The notes: generated from the sequence alone by a model not told the origin. DNA of 64,000 nucleotides from Litomosoides sigmodontis (GCA_963070105.1 OY718805.1:7188001-7252000); one strand, 5' to 3'. Positions 39,811 through 53,325 are shown, counted from the stretch's first letter. Made by a program: numbers and translations.

Positions 39811-42509
39811 ATGTTGGTTGAACCATTAGACAACACGGATGATCCCATACAAGTTTGGCAAAATAAAATCCGCGATGCGGAATCGCTGCTATCTGAGGCT
39901 GAACTTTTTTTTTGCGATGTGGAAGGCATCGAGAAATATAAAAAAAAATTGAAAAATGAAGTGAAATTTTTGACTGCTGTAAGTTATTCAGACCAATGAA
40001 TAATATTTGTAAACGGATAATCCAACATCTTATCCTCCTACTTTTATAGTTAAAAAATCTGCCGGCCAGTGAATTGAGGAAGTATTTGGACACTAGCAAT
40101 ATAAGGCATCTTCGAGGTTTGCTTAATGTGGCAAAGAGGTATTCTTGTTGTGCCTTTTACAAAAGCTTCGCAGTGTCACAAAGGTATTCTACTTGTTGTT
40201 TGAAATATCTAAATGGGCATTTAGATGTATTAGATTTGTTGAAGAAGTTGCAAAGTTTGTATAAGTGATTCAAGCGGTATACCTATTTTATTGAAAGTAC
40301 GATAATAATTTCAGTTCTCTAAAAAGGGTTTTATTTTTCTAGGGTTTATTGATTTTATTGTGCAAAACATGAATTGCGAAGATGGAGGGTGTGCCTGAAT
40401 GTGTTTTTCAGGAAATCAAAGCGAGAAGTTGACTTAGTGGTGGATGGTGGCGCTACATGGGTGGTTCTTTTATTGCGTGATGTTCTTTATTATTTGTCTT
40501 CGTTTTTCGAATTTTCGTTATTCATCTAACTCAAAAAATTTTTTAATTAAAGGTGAAAGTAATATCGAGGAATGTTCGGGGTCTTGCTATGGATTTCATT
40601 GGTGCTAGCGGGAATGCTCATCGTTCCATTATTGAGCAAGCTCAAGATTACATTGAGGTCTGGGATTTTTTGATTAATAACAGGTTTCTATTGCGCCAGA
40701 TTTTATCAAAATAATGGAACAATAAATTAAGTTTTTTATCCTGTCAGTGAAATATATTTAGATGTCTCGAACCCATCTATATTTCTTCAAAATGCCCAAG
40801 ATAATATTTGAATTCGTGCACGGTGTTCCAGACTTGTTGCAACATAAACTTGAATCAGTTGGAATTGAAGTTGTTGGTGATATGGTAAGCTCACCAATTT
40901 CTAATAATAATTACGAAACGTCGTTCTCAAAACCATTTCTTCGACTTTCTTTACTGGAAAATTATACCGATGATGTATTTCTTTGGCTTAATTTTCTTCT
41001 TTTATCTTTGTATTACAGCAGAGCTTTTGAAAATTTATTTCGGTTGTTGTATGTGTTGTGCATACTTTGAAATCGATCAACATTAAGATTGAAATACAAG
41101 GGACTGTAATTATTTGAATACCTCATTTTACTATTTTATTGATAAATTATTTGGGTTTCCATGCAGTACTATAAATTTGTAGGAACCTTTTCAGAGTTTT
41201 TGAATTAAAACTTCAGTTTAATTTGTTAATTCAGGTAGATATTAATGAATTTGTGAAAATGCCGGTTGATTTTGCTTCATGTAATCACACTTGCGACAGT
41301 ACACTATCTTTTTTGGAGGACGAGTGTCAAAAACCAAAAAGTTATGCTATAAATACTGTCAATCTTGATATCGGTAGTGTATTCACTCTTATTTCATCCT
41401 TAACACACGGCAATGGTGCTAACTATAACTACACCAGTCGGTTATTGAGTGCTCAGGCTGCTCTAGAAAGAAAGAAACCTGCTCTGCCTCCACTGCTCAA
41501 AGCTATTAAAGGTATCATCATTAAACGTAAATGTTACATTGGAAGTGGTTCAGTAGCAATAATGTCATTTCTACTGCTGTCTCCTTTAACGTATATTTTT
41601 AATAAATTTTATATTCGATCAAAATGCGTACGCTGTCCGCTTAGTAAATAATGGTATGGAATTTGTAGAAGCATGCTGCCTGGTTAAGATTTAATGAAAA
41701 TAAAAATTTGATTATGACCTTTCCAGATACAAAGTTGATAATTTGTCAAACGGCATACGATTCTGTGCAGTCAATTTTGAGTACAGTGGCAGGGCCTCAA
41801 GAGAAAATACGTGCCAAGGCATTATTCGAAAAAGTTGAAATAGTAGAAGACCATGTATCCGAACGTGCAGCTAGACTAAAACTGAGTGATAGAATTAATG
41901 AGAGATCTAAAGTAAGTGTTCTCATTATTACGATTTGAAATTCTTTGGATAATATTTAAGAGTTTAGGGTACTGCAATATTTGGGTGGTTTTAAATATTT
42001 GTATATTTCAAGCCTTATTACAAAATAGTATGTCATTCTAGTTATTGAGATCTACAACGTCTTAAGAGTCTGAATGGCATTAGTAAGTTAATCTATGTCA
42101 TTAAACTTCAGATAATATTTGGCTCTGGTGATTATTACAAAGCAGTTACAGTTACTGCCAATCGTCATTTTGTTTATGCAGCTGCCCACCAGGTTTCCTT
42201 TTCATTTCCGTAGATGTTTTATGGCATTCCTAGTCTACATAGATGCTTGATGGTTTTGCAATTCGGTGCTAAGTTGTAGTTGGTTGTTGCGATTTACAAC
42301 TTTTATATCGAGTGGTTTCATAATCACTGACTCTTGCCATTTTCATGTGTCAGTGGTTCTTGGGACTCTGACAGTGATTTCAGCACCAATCAGATGTAAA
42401 TATTTCTGTTATGCTATTGTAAATGCATTTTCAGGATATTCATTTTGCTGTTATTATACACGAATCAAGAGCACTAAGTGAACAGAAACAGCGTGATTTG
42501 AAGAGCTAA
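39811..42509 (+). CDS. UPF0415 / C7orf25 family protein (DUF1308)
   Basis: Conserved animal protein of unknown function. Exons 39811-39978, 40050-40138, 40412-40463, 40553-40657, 40762-40884, 41235-41511, 41727-41911, 42112-42192 and 42435-42509 give 384 residues; human C7orf25 has about 420. Diagnostic blocks match in order: KNEVKFLTA, IRHLRGLL, EVDLVVDGGATWVKVISRN, then HRSIIEQAQDYIE, PKIIFEFVHGVPDLLQHKLE, VGIEVVGD, VNLDIGSVFTLISSLTHG, LPPLLKAI, GPQEKIRAKALFEKVEIV, and the C-terminal IFGSGDYYKAVTVTANR and FAVIIHESRALSE. The last part corresponds to DUF1308. The start follows ttttag by four bases, a likely spliced-leader acceptor. The next gene begins only 272 bp downstream, so the two may be co-transcribed. 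No catalytic residues can be named. Confidence 0.93.
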
Positions 42510-42781
42510 TTTTGTTTTGTACTTATTTGAATGCATTTTATATGTGTTATGATGTGGCATAAATGTTTACAAGCAGTAATCTTCCTTTTTCTCGAATTTT
42601 TAACATCCATATCAGTTTCCTGAAAAATATCTTCCCAAATTTTATATCTTTGTGGATTTAGCCTTGGGAAGTTATGTGAAGTTGATGAGATGACTTCAAA
42701 TAGCCTGGTAGCACCAGCCAACTTGTTAATTCTATTATAACGGGTACATTTTCAATGAAATTTTGAGTCAGGATTCAGAAG
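42510..42781 (+). other. Short intercistronic gap, possible operon junction
   Basis: 272 bp separate the UPF0415 stop from the WDR83 start. No AATAAA was seen within it. The sequence ggattcag ends three bases before the WDR83 ATG, which would suit trans-splicing of an internal cistron. Co-transcription is inferred from spacing only. Confidence 0.45.
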
Positions 42782-45128
42782 ATGGTAGATTTGTCAAACG
42801 CGGAGCTTCCTACAACACTTCTTCGAACGATCAACTGTAAGCAAGGCGCCGTCAGAGCTGTTAGATTTAACGGTTTGTTTTAATAATTTGAATTATTTGA
42901 GTCAGTTCAAAGTGGCGAGCTCACCTTAAGAGGATTCAATCGATAATATGTTCTTCGTTAATCAGTGTTACCTGAAGCTCAATTCGTCGGAAATTACTGC
43001 ATATAACTTAATAGCTCGAGTCATTTCTAATATTGAGTGGAATTTAGTGGACGGTAACTACTGTTTGTCGTGTGGTGCAGACAAGTCAGTGAAGTTATGG
43101 AATCCCTATAAGGGAACGCTTCTAAAGACGTATACAGGAACAGGATGGGAGGTTCGTCTTGTATTTCATCACAGTCTTTTTTTGAGAATTAACTTTCATA
43201 GTATTTGTTAGCTTCTATAATTTGTGGCCTACCTTTAAAATAATGTGATGAATGGTCTGAGTATTCGTAATCATAGATACGTTGAAAAAATAACCAATTG
43301 TAATTACTGTAGGTAATCATGGTATTGCGGGCGTTAAATTTAGGTTGTAGGCAGTAGACTTATGGAAGTCCTGCAATACTGTTATGAATCAGTGAATTGC
43401 TTCAAATGCTTGAATTTTCATGTTATTGTGATGAATTCTGTTATTTACCGTTTCAATTTTACACCTCTGCAGGTTCTAGACGCGCAAGGCTCCAGCGATA
43501 ATTCGATGATACTTGTTGGTGGTATGGATAAGCAGCTCACGGTATTCGATGTTGAAACCGGGAAAATAATACGACGCTGGAGAGGACACAATGGTCTTTT
43601 TGTTTTCCTTCAAACGCAGTGTGTTAATTCATTGAAATTATTTATTAAAATTCATCAGATTGTTTAAGGTCAGGTTAATAGTGTAGCTTTCAATGAGGAA
43701 TCTACAGTAGCAATATCTGCTTGTCAAGACGGCGTTGTGCGATGCTTTGATATTCGTGATAAAAATGCGCCGATACAGGTTATTTTTTACTTCCTCATTT
43801 ATTCATTCTTCTTTCCTTTTTCAATTACGTGTTAATTCAAAATTGAACATTTGATTTACAGCAAATGGATGAGGCTAAAGATGCTGTATTAACAGTTGAT
43901 GTCAATTCGCATGAGATTGCTTCGGGTTCAGCTGACGGTAGTGCTCGGATCTACAGCATTCGGGACGGAAAGTTAACTGATGGTAAGCTTGTATATGAAC
44001 TATAGAAAAAGTCATTTCTTTGCATAGGTTAGAAAATTTATTTTGGTTGGGAAAGTTTTTTTTTTTTTACACAAGAATAATGTTCAGTGCGCAACTAGGT
44101 AGCATAAGGAAACAGATCCCAGTTCATTACACTTCATATGCTGTTCAAAGTATCCACGATTGTATTACTTGTTGGGAAGCATTAAATGTAGCTTCATGAA
44201 AATGTTTATTATCTTTGATTCAAAAACAATATTTCAGATTTTCTGGGCGACAGTGTTACATCGTTGCATTTTTCAGCGGATGGTCAGTGTTTACTTGCCT
44301 CCACCAAGGATGGTTTCATTCGGCTGATCGATAAAATGAATGGACAGCTATTGGCTGAGTTTGTTTCCTTTATTTTTTTAAACACACTTCATTGTCGCTG
44401 ATGTTCTCTCCTTTTATTTTATTTATGTGTCTTAAAATCTGCAGGAAAATATTTTTGCACAGTTTCACCCAGCACTGCAAAAAAATATTTTACCTTCCGA
44501 AGATATCTCTCTTTATTAACTGTTAGATTCTTCTATATGAATCATCAGTAATGTTTTTGTCGCTTTCCTGCCATGACACTTTACTTTCCTCAAATTTTGA
44601 TCAAAACTCTCGGCTTACTGAAAACTATAACTGCTTTTGCTTGCTTAAAAAATTTAATTATGAATAAATATATTTCTATTGCTGAAATTTCAGATACACC
44701 GGTCATGTAAATACAAAATATCGTGTGGAGAGCTGTCTACTTTCAACGGATGCGCACGTTGTAAGCGGTTCTGAGGATGCTCACTTGTATATATGGAATT
44801 TGGTTGAGGTAATTAAACTATTTTTACTTTGCTTTTATTGCTGGGGAAATTATTTATAAAAGAAAACTTTCTTAAGTTATAAAAGCATAAATGTATATAA
44901 TTGAAAAGCGAAAAAAATTTTTAAAAGAAATACAAGCTTTTGTGCTTTTAGTGTTCTTTCCTATGTTAATTTCAAATGTTTCAGATAAAAATATTGCACA
45001 AACTAAAGCATCCAAGTCCCGTAGTACATTCAGTTAGCTCACATCCAAAGAAACCATTTCTTTTGTCTTCATCAGCCGCAAATATGTTTTTGTGGGGCTT
45101 GCAAAAGGAAGAAGATGTGTCCGCTTGA
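42782..45128 (+). CDS. WD40 repeat protein WDR83 (MORG1)
   Basis: A seven-bladed WD40 protein. Human WDR83/MORG1 is an ERK-pathway scaffold and a component of catalytic spliceosomes. Eight exons, 42782-42872, 43048-43151, 43473-43593, 43669-43778, 43862-43982, 44238-44358, 44694-44808 and 44985-45128, encode 308 residues (human 315). Clear matches run the whole length: CKQGAVRAVRFN, DGNYCLSCGADKSVKLWNP, YTGTGWEVLDAQGSSDNS, VGGMDKQLTVFDV, WRGHNGQVNSVAFNEES, IASGSADGSARIY, FSADGQCLLASTKD, YTGHVNTKYRVESCLL, HVVSGSEDAHLYIWNLVE. Repeats end in WNP, FDV, FDI, IYS, LID, WNL and WGL at the expected W-D-like positions. No odd features; introns lie between and within blades. Confidence 0.96.
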
Positions 45129-48100
45129 AAATTTTATTTTCAAATTTTGCTTTAACTTAGCTATGTAATTTTTTATTTTCAAATAATATTTTGACTGTTA
45201 TTCAATGAATGTTTAGGAATTTTACAGTTTTGACAAGATTTTAGAATTGCTTTCTTGCCATAAATTGTTAAAAGGGCTGCATTTTAATATTTCGAAATTC
45301 TTACTATCTTACACTTTATATGCTTTAATCCGATTTTGAGTAAAATCATTACTCTTCTTTATCTAAAATTGTGAATATATTAAGGGATTTGCCGGAATTG
45401 GGATGATCTGCATAGTTATCTATGACTGAGCTGGAAATCGTAAGTTGAAGATATTGTATTACAGTATCGTTTTATGCAAAAGTGCGTTTGAAATGAAGTA
45501 AAAATTTTGGATTTAAAAAATGAGCATTATATTTTGATGGACATATAAATGCATATTTGCACCCTCATCGAGTTTATTTAAATTTCAATTTGCAGCAAAA
45601 TTTTTTTTTGTTATAGTTCACTTTTAATCGATCTGTTGGAAAAACATAACCACTAGCTAAATTACAAATGATTTTTCACCGGTTAGGCTGATAGCCTATT
45701 GTATTTTATGGATTTGAACAGTATTCATTCGTGTTGTTGGTAGTATTTGTGGTCATATGCATGTGTGTGTCGCTATTGCATATGTTGTCGAAATGCACTT
45801 AATTAATGTGCGCCCTTTTATTGAGCCGCCTTTTGAAGACTGTAGTGATAGAAGAGGTAATCCATTTGAAGTGGCTTAACACTTTTCTCATGAAGATGAT
45901 TTTAAACGGCCTATTTAATATACATTTACCTATATTTGCAAGTGCTCTTAAATCGTTCAAGAGCTGTTTTTGGAGGGTATGCATTTTCGTCGTAGTAATC
46001 ATGGACTTAATGAATGTTCACTATAGTCATCTATCAAATTATTAAGGCGAAATAATTGTAAACTTTAAATTTCTTTGCAATTTTTTGAAATGTAGAGAAG
46101 GTAGAAATCTTGTGTGATTAAGCTGATGTGATGGGGCGGAAGAGGTCAATTTGTACGCAATACGTTGGGGACATAATTTGTTTCGTTTATGTCTATTTGC
46201 ACAGTGGTCCATAATTACAGTATCAACTTCTGCAATTTGGTACACAACAATACGCGTCCTATTTAAATTAGTTGGTTTTTATTTCCGTCTGATTTTTGTT
46301 CCTTTTTTCGAGATTGGTGTTGTCAAAAACAACAATAGATGTGTGAAAGGTCACAATAACGATGTAAAGCATTTTCAATTGTGCTGTAAATTTTCCGCAA
46401 TACATTTCCACATAATTGTATTTCAATTTGTTCCGGCACACATTGCTTATTACTCTTACTGTTTTAAATATTTTGAAATCCACTTTGTTCCTCCAAATTG
46501 TTCATTCTCTATTATAATTATGTACGGTATTCCCGTGATCTGTATAGACAGAGCACAAAATTGATAATTTATTTTCATAGATTTAATTTTGGATTTCAAT
46601 CTTAAGCCTTATATGACCTACTTCGATCATATTAAAAGTTCCAACTATCATAATAGAACGCATAGATAAATGAAATGTAAAATTAATCTCTAAATTTTAA
46701 CTATCTTTTATCAATTGATACATTAGTGTAACAGATCAAATGGCTTGAACAAAGCTTTGAACTAATTTACGTATTGCTTGTAGCTTTCGAAGGTAATTAA
46801 ATTTATTAATAAAAACACGTTGCAGTCTGTAATTCTAAGTCTAACTGTAAATGGCACCAAAAAATTTTCGTGTTGTTACATTGTGCTCTGTTCCATTAAA
46901 TAATTTCCTACACTCCAAGCATCCTTTGGTGATCTCAAAACCGCAACAATTAATGCTCGTAACCGGTCCAGACATTACGGTTTCCAATAACGGCGCCACA
47001 CCATGTCTAAATTAACCGTTCACAGCAAACTAACCAACTAATTGTTGTATTGTTAATATAAATGTCATCACAACTAATTGCAACGCACCATTTTTCCATT
47101 GATGTTTAATTTCTACTTTCAAAAATGTCAATTAGCCCCAAAGAGTAGTGAATGGTCCTAACTTATCAAATTTAGCAAAAAATATAATTTATGCAGTAAC
47201 AGTGTTTGATATAGTTCAAATACATACATCGAAAGTTCATGTGTTAATAATTAATTAAAAACAAAAGCAGCACATCTCTCTCAAAATTGATGAATTTTCA
47301 AGAAGTGATGAACTAGTGAATGAACTGTCCGTTAAATTTATCACATTAACAGCTATCGACAAATAGTAAACTAGTTTAGCAAACAATCCCCAGTCGTCCA
47401 TTGATGTAAAGAGCGGTATTACTGTCATTTACTCTAATAGCATCACTCATGAATATGCATAAAATTGGTCGAATGCGGTGAAAAGTAAAGCAGCAAGCAT
47501 TAGAGACGAAATGACAATAAATAATTGTCTGCCAACATGGATAGCATGTGATTCACATATCATTTGCACAATAATAATCTTGCAACGGTTTTTTTTCGTT
47601 AACAGATCAAAGGTATCAATGCAAAGTTATCAAGGATTGTCGAAGAATAGTGTAGTTGAAATTATCAATGAAATGATGCATCTTTGTGATTAGGAAGAAG
47701 AGGACGAGAGATACCGATCGTATTGTCACATCATACTAATATTATTATCAGTATAAGATTATTGAATTATCATTGCTTTTATTGCGATATTTATTATCGT
47801 TTTAAAATTTACACATTATTTGACACGTTTACAAATTTTTTTTTGTCACATACGAGTATTTATTGACAGTTGCAGCACATTGATTCAAATATTTGAGCAG
47901 TATTATCACATATTGATAATGTGTAGTTTAAAATCGAAGTGATTTTAGTTCCTTTCACTAATATATTATTTATTACATATAAAGTTACTATTGCTATTTT
48001 CCATCATATCACTAATAATATGTGATTTGAAAGTGAAAAGACCTGAAAGAAGAAGCTTTGCATTAGTAAGTTTGCAACTAATTCGACAAGATGAAGCCTT

Positions 48101-49043
48101 TAAAGCAGTAATTGCCTTTTTCCATTCTGATCTTTTGCTTAAAATAATGTTATTACATTTCGTATGAAAGATCTTAAAAGCGGAGAAGCGAAGAATGAGT
48201 TAGATAGAGCTCGAGATGGGAAACTTAATTAGTTGGCCTATTAGCTGTGATGCCCGGAGCAGCATTACAGATCTGTTGTTGGAAAATGATCGCTGCGCCA
48301 TTATATACTCCCGCACCTACTCTTTATATCTTCAAATTGAAGAAGCTGTAAATTAGGATAGTAAGAACGAAAGGAATATCAGTATGAGGAAATTGTGCAT
48401 CGAAATAAAGCGCTCGTTTTAGCTTGAGGAGTTTCGAAATCTTTTGTTAGGCCAAATATGAAAAGTTCAAATGAAATGGAGTAAGGATAACTTCAAATGA
48501 CTAAGGCGTTATTTTTTGGAAATTACGATGTGTAATTTTTTTGATAACTTAACAGATAGGCAATAATTGGCTATGACAGTTATCCCAAGAGCTTGAAATG
48601 AAAAAGTTTGAACTTTAAAATTAGTTGAAATTGTGGAATTGTAAAATATTGCAGTGTTTGATTTTGCTTCATTATAGAATGTATTTGAGTCGTTTTCGCC
48701 TTAATGACTTTAATTAATATATTTAACTGCTCTTAATAATTACAAAAATTGGATAAGTGACGTGCACGTCCTTCTTGTTTCATGAGATGTAAGTAACTCT
48801 GTCTTGTTCCGGTATTGTCCACCGTACTAGATCCATAACATAACACGGAAGAGTTGAAGGAGATGAAAACGGAAAGAGAAGGAAATTATCAACAATCCGT
48901 TTAGCATCATCCATCCTACGTCATTAGCACTTATATCCTTTTATTCTTCCTCGTCACATTCAGCGCTTCATGGCACCGCCCCCTCTTCAGCATTAAATTT
49001 CAAATGGTTACGGTAAAACGAGCTACGACGAATGGGATGATGA
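45129..49043. other. Intergenic interval before tab-1
   Basis: 3.9 kb with no supported gene. Frames of 67-137 codons around 45800-46560 occur on both strands at once, are AT-driven and lack any family resemblance. A cttcag ending at 48990 is a candidate 5' splice or spliced-leader acceptor for tab-1. The stretch upstream of a developmental homeobox gene probably holds enhancers that cannot be recognised here. Confidence 0.5.
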
Positions 49044-50491
49044 ATGTGGATTACCCGCAGTGCAGGACTTCCAAACATGCACATGGCAGAGCCAACGAGT
49101 GCTGCTAGCCCGAGTGCGGGCGCTCTCAATTATTTCTCCATCAGTCATCTCCTCCGCCAATCCTCATTCTCACCACCGGAATCGACACCTACTACCGGTT
49201 CCAAAAATGATTCACGTATAGATGACGAGAGTTCCGGAGCAGGCAGTCGAGAAATTCCCAAAGAGCAATCGCAGCATGTTGCAGCACCGTCAAACTCTGA
49301 GTTAGGCTTGTCAACATCTGATAATGATCGCTTGCTTACTGCTCTGCAAACTAGTGGTACTACTTGTGTGCAACCTCACCTCTCCCTCTCCTTGAATCCC
49401 ACTATCGCAGCAATTGACTTGCTGAAGCAATCAGATTCTTTCGTGGATCGAAGGTCAGACAATAACACTTCTACTACGCCACATTTTGACGAGAAGTCAT
49501 TACTGGCGTGTCGCGAAACAACGATTCCGCTATGGTTGAATTGCGCTGCTGCAACCGCCGCTGTACTTCCCTTCGAGCAAAGTTTTTTAATGGCCCAAAG
49601 ATCTGGTTAGTTTCACTGCCTGCAATAGATAATCCATGATTTCATAAATTTTTAAAGATAAATTTGAATTGAAAATTTTGAATTCTAATAGCTTAATCTG
49701 TGTAGTCCAAATTTTTTTCATTTCCAATAGCTAATGAATTCGAAGAATGAACAGTCAAAGAATTCATGCCATCTTAATTTCATACTTGTTATTATCGCCT
49801 TTGGAATATCGATCCGAATAGTGCGATTGAAATTAGGTAAATAATTAAGTTATAGGTTAAATTATTGAAGAAACTAACGTAGGTTAAATTATTGAAGAAA
49901 ATAGCGGTAGTAATTTAAACCGCTCATTTGAATTGATTCAATTAAATCATTAATAATGGCAAACGTAGTCCGTAGAGCGTGACAATAATTTTGCATTCCA
50001 TCATGATATTTTTTACTTCAAAATGCTTTAGCTGCAGTATTTCCTCACCTATGGAGAACGTCAGCTAGCACTGATGCTTTGCGATTGGTGTCAACCAGTA
50101 AATCATATCGACGTAGGAAAGCACGCACTGTATTTTCCGATCAGCAACTGCAAGGTCTCGAGAAGAGGTTTGAAACACAACGATATCTGTCAACACCAGA
50201 GCGTATCGAACTCGCTACTGTCTTAAATTTGAGCGAAACACAGGTGTGACTCTAAAAATACTGGAAATTTTGCTGGAAAAAACTCAGCTCAACGGTGATT
50301 ATGAGAATTAGATTGAGGCAAGTGCTTGTGAAGAAAAATTTGAGTAGGACTTGTTTATACAGGTAAAGACGTGGTTTCAAAATCGGCGTATGAAACACAA
50401 AAAGATCGTTCGAAAGCAAGGCGATAGCTGCGGTAGCAGCAATGGAGACAATACTACGAGGACCGAGAATACCGACTCAAACGAAAGATGA
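49044..50491 (+). CDS. tab-1: Homeodomain transcription factor TAB-1 (Bsx/Bsh family)
   Basis: Exons 49044-49605, 50032-50243 and 50363-50491 give 300 residues. The homeodomain at ~214-273 begins [20 protein letters not shown], continues [12 protein letters not shown], and has recognition helix [17 protein letters not shown] with Q50 and N51. It is nearly identical to vertebrate BSX and fly Bsh. C. elegans tab-1 is the family member there, acting in neuron identity. Near the N terminus FSISHLL (31-37) fits an eh1 Groucho/TLE-binding motif (F-x-I-x-x-L-L), implying repressor function. The segment between is Ser/Thr-rich and poorly structured; the tail is polar. One intron cuts the homeodomain between positions 44 and 45. 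The start is uncertain: three ATGs in another frame precede it, and a second in-frame ATG lies at 49077 after candidate acceptors. Confidence 0.94.
49853..49900. repeat. Two 21-bp direct repeats
   Basis: The 21-base unit starting taggttaaattatt occurs at 49853-49873 and again at 49880-49900, separated by six bases, in the first intron of tab-1. Confidence 0.9.
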
Positions 50492-53325
50492 TATAAAATT
50501 TTCATTTCGGTTAAAAAATTTCACCTCGTCATTCCACCAAAGAGAAAATTTCTGTTTTCACACTTTTTATTGTATCTAAACAGGAGAAAAAAGGATGCCC
50601 ATTAAAGTTTGGAACTTTGAGCATATCTGTGTTATTTCTTTTTTTTTGGATTTTATTCATGCAGAAGATATAGAATTTTATAGTATATAATGAAAAGCAG
50701 CATCTATTGATTATAGAAACTTATGAAAACTTTGCGAACATTAAAAATATTTTGAAAGTTTTTTTTTTCATAAAATTTATACGTATGAATGTAACGTTAA
50801 TAACATTTGGTTGTTGTGGCAATTATCGTTGAAAGCGATTCAGTAATTTAGTAAAATTTGAGCATACCAACTAAAATGGTTTGTTCGAAATTGATAATTG
50901 CAGCAATATGAATATTATAAAATTAGCAGGGAATAAAGTCCAATGAGCAGAATAAATTGATGCTTTCGGGTGGCGTTCGTTCGTGAGTTAAGCATAAAGT
51001 TTGTTAGAAGTAAAAAAGAAAAAGTCAAACTGATGGCTTTTTTTCTGTTGTTCAACTACAAATGTGCTAACGTCTAACGCCTGCTAATTAACGGAACATT
51101 TCAATTGTCAGTAATAGCAGAGCTTTCATGACACATTTTTGAAGTTGAAAAAATTAACATGTTACACCATGTAAGGCGCATAACATTGAGAAACACGGTA
51201 AATTTGAGTCCTAAAATCCTCTTTTTAGATTTATAGATTGAAATCCTTGAAGCTAGTGTGGTGAAGGAATGAAAAGCTATTATTGCTTTGTTTGAGAAAA
51301 AGCACAGCCTACAGTCCGGTCTCATCAGCTAATCTATTTCTCTAATTAAAGAGTGGACTGCATTAAAAAGCGTATCCGTCGTATATCAGTGGAAATTCCT
51401 TCGCTTTACTGATACCGCTTCCTCACTGCTACACGCAGCAAATGTAGGATGAAAGTTAGACGGAATTGGAGATTGCTCATATTGCTTGAGGTCCAACAAA
51501 TAGCATAGTCGGAATGCCAGTCATCAAGCAATCTAGCAAATCTTTCAGGACTTTTTCTCGAGTGATTAACCAGAAGTGATGCCAAATCCTCCTGTGAAAC
51601 AGCGCTGACCTCGCTGATTTGTGAGACGGAAACTCCCCATTGGAACTATTTTTTCATTCTGATTGGATTAATGAATTTCTCTGGTTGGTGCTGCAACCAA
51701 ATTCATCTATTCGGTGACGTTGCGTAATATAGCAACAGCAGTAACAATTTGCGATGGAAGACAGGACTGCTGGAGCGAGTGAGAAGTGCAGGAGAGAGCT
51801 CCATTGTACGATATCCTGCATTCTAAAACTGTCTAATTAATTGGACACCAATCAAGACCCTATTACTGCTAATCGCACAAACATATGAAAAACGAATGAC
51901 CCAAAACCTGTCCTTCACCAGTTGGTCATTCATTTTTGTTTTTGCACACAGCGCACAATTTTAATTTCAACAATGAGGAATTTTTTGATGAGACAAGACT
52001 GTTTATCGGCCGAACAGATTGATGCATGGAATATAAATTAATTGTTACAGCAATCCTACAACGTAGATTTTTTTCAATTTTTGGAAATTTCGCCTTTACA
52101 TTTAAAAAGTGCTCATCATTATTTTCATAACAAGAACTGCGCTTTTAAAATGGCAATTTTCATTAATAGACATTGTAAATAATTGCACGCATGTCATCAA
52201 TTTTACCTACCGTTACTCTTTACAATGCAGCAGGCTATTAGGTTGAGGACTTCAATGCATACTTGCAGGAATGATTGCTGCATTTTATATATGTACTATT
52301 TCATTAGTAAACAGTTAACAGGGAAAATTTAAGGAGATAGACGCTTTGCAATAACACAAAAACAAGGCAAATTCTTCAAACATTTCTTCACAGAAAAAGA
52401 AATAACAGTAATGGGAACAGTCACAAAAGAGAATAAGGACACATAGAAGGAAACAAAGACTAATGAAATTACAGTTGCAATGACATATCTGACCTCTATA
52501 AGATATAAAGCTTAAAGCTTGAGTTTGAAATCGGAAATAACCAAATGCATCATAAAATGACAATTCCGTAAAAAAAAACTTATTTGTACTTTCTCAATTT
52601 TTTAAAAATAAATTCTCAAAAAAGGCAACAAAAATTACTCGTTCCAGAAAAAAGCCAATAGTTTTAATTTACTTGCTATGATTCCACAAAAAAATTTCAA
52701 AATAGTCACAGATCTAAAAGAGTAAACTTGCACTTTTCGATTATAAAAGTCAGAACAAAATGCACGACAAAAAGCACAAATGTAATTTTTTGGGAAAATC
52801 AAAAAAGCAATGCGTGGAAAAAATGCGAAATTAACTTCACTGCATCTTTCAGAATAACAGTGAAATTCTCCATTCATTCAATACGTCCAAAAACTGAATT
52901 TCAGAAATCATTACGTATGACAGTGTTTGAAGAAGCATTCAAATCACCTGAAAATAAACAATTGATACTTCATATCTAAAAATTAAAAAAATTTTTTTAT
53001 AATACCGCCTAGAAAAAAAACTGGAACATGTTAATATAGAGATAATGGAGAACATCCGCCCCACTTTTCTCAATAACTGCGAAGTTACAGGAGAATTCGT
53101 TATAGAGGGAGAATTAATTCTATCTGGAATTTTATATGCAATATCGAAGAGGATTTTTTGCGGTATCTAAAGATGCAATATCTAAGAACATTTTTTATCC
53201 CTTTTAACTCCTTTTATTCATTTGCAATTCGGCAGAAATGTGTCCATGACAAACTCCATGTAGTAGGCAATTCAAACCTTCGATGATCAATAAATGTAAA
53301 AAGGAAGAATCACAAAGATTAAGCG
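50492..53325. other. Convergent 3' interval between tab-1 and the Tudor gene
   Basis: 2.8 kb between two gene ends that point at each other. AATAAA occurs at 50932 on the + strand, and on the - strand an AATAAA reads from 53218 down to 53213, about 110 bases after the Tudor stop codon. Frames of up to 83 codons around 52300-52980 lie on both strands in AT-rich sequence and are not supported. Confidence 0.5.
53213..53218 (-). terminator. Polyadenylation signal AATAAA of the Tudor gene
   Basis: The canonical hexamer on the - strand lies about 110 bases downstream of the stop codon of the multi-Tudor gene, a normal 3' UTR length for nematodes. Confidence 0.55.

Noticed and set aside
46151..46564. 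Open frame of 137 codons on the + strand.
   Set aside because: AT-driven hydrophobic translation with no family resemblance or splice context. Long frames overlap it on the opposite strand, as expected by chance in such DNA.
52728..52979. 83-codon + strand frame and a mirrored 80-codon - strand frame downstream of tab-1.
   Set aside because: AT-rich interval between convergent gene ends, with no homology or splice signals in phase.
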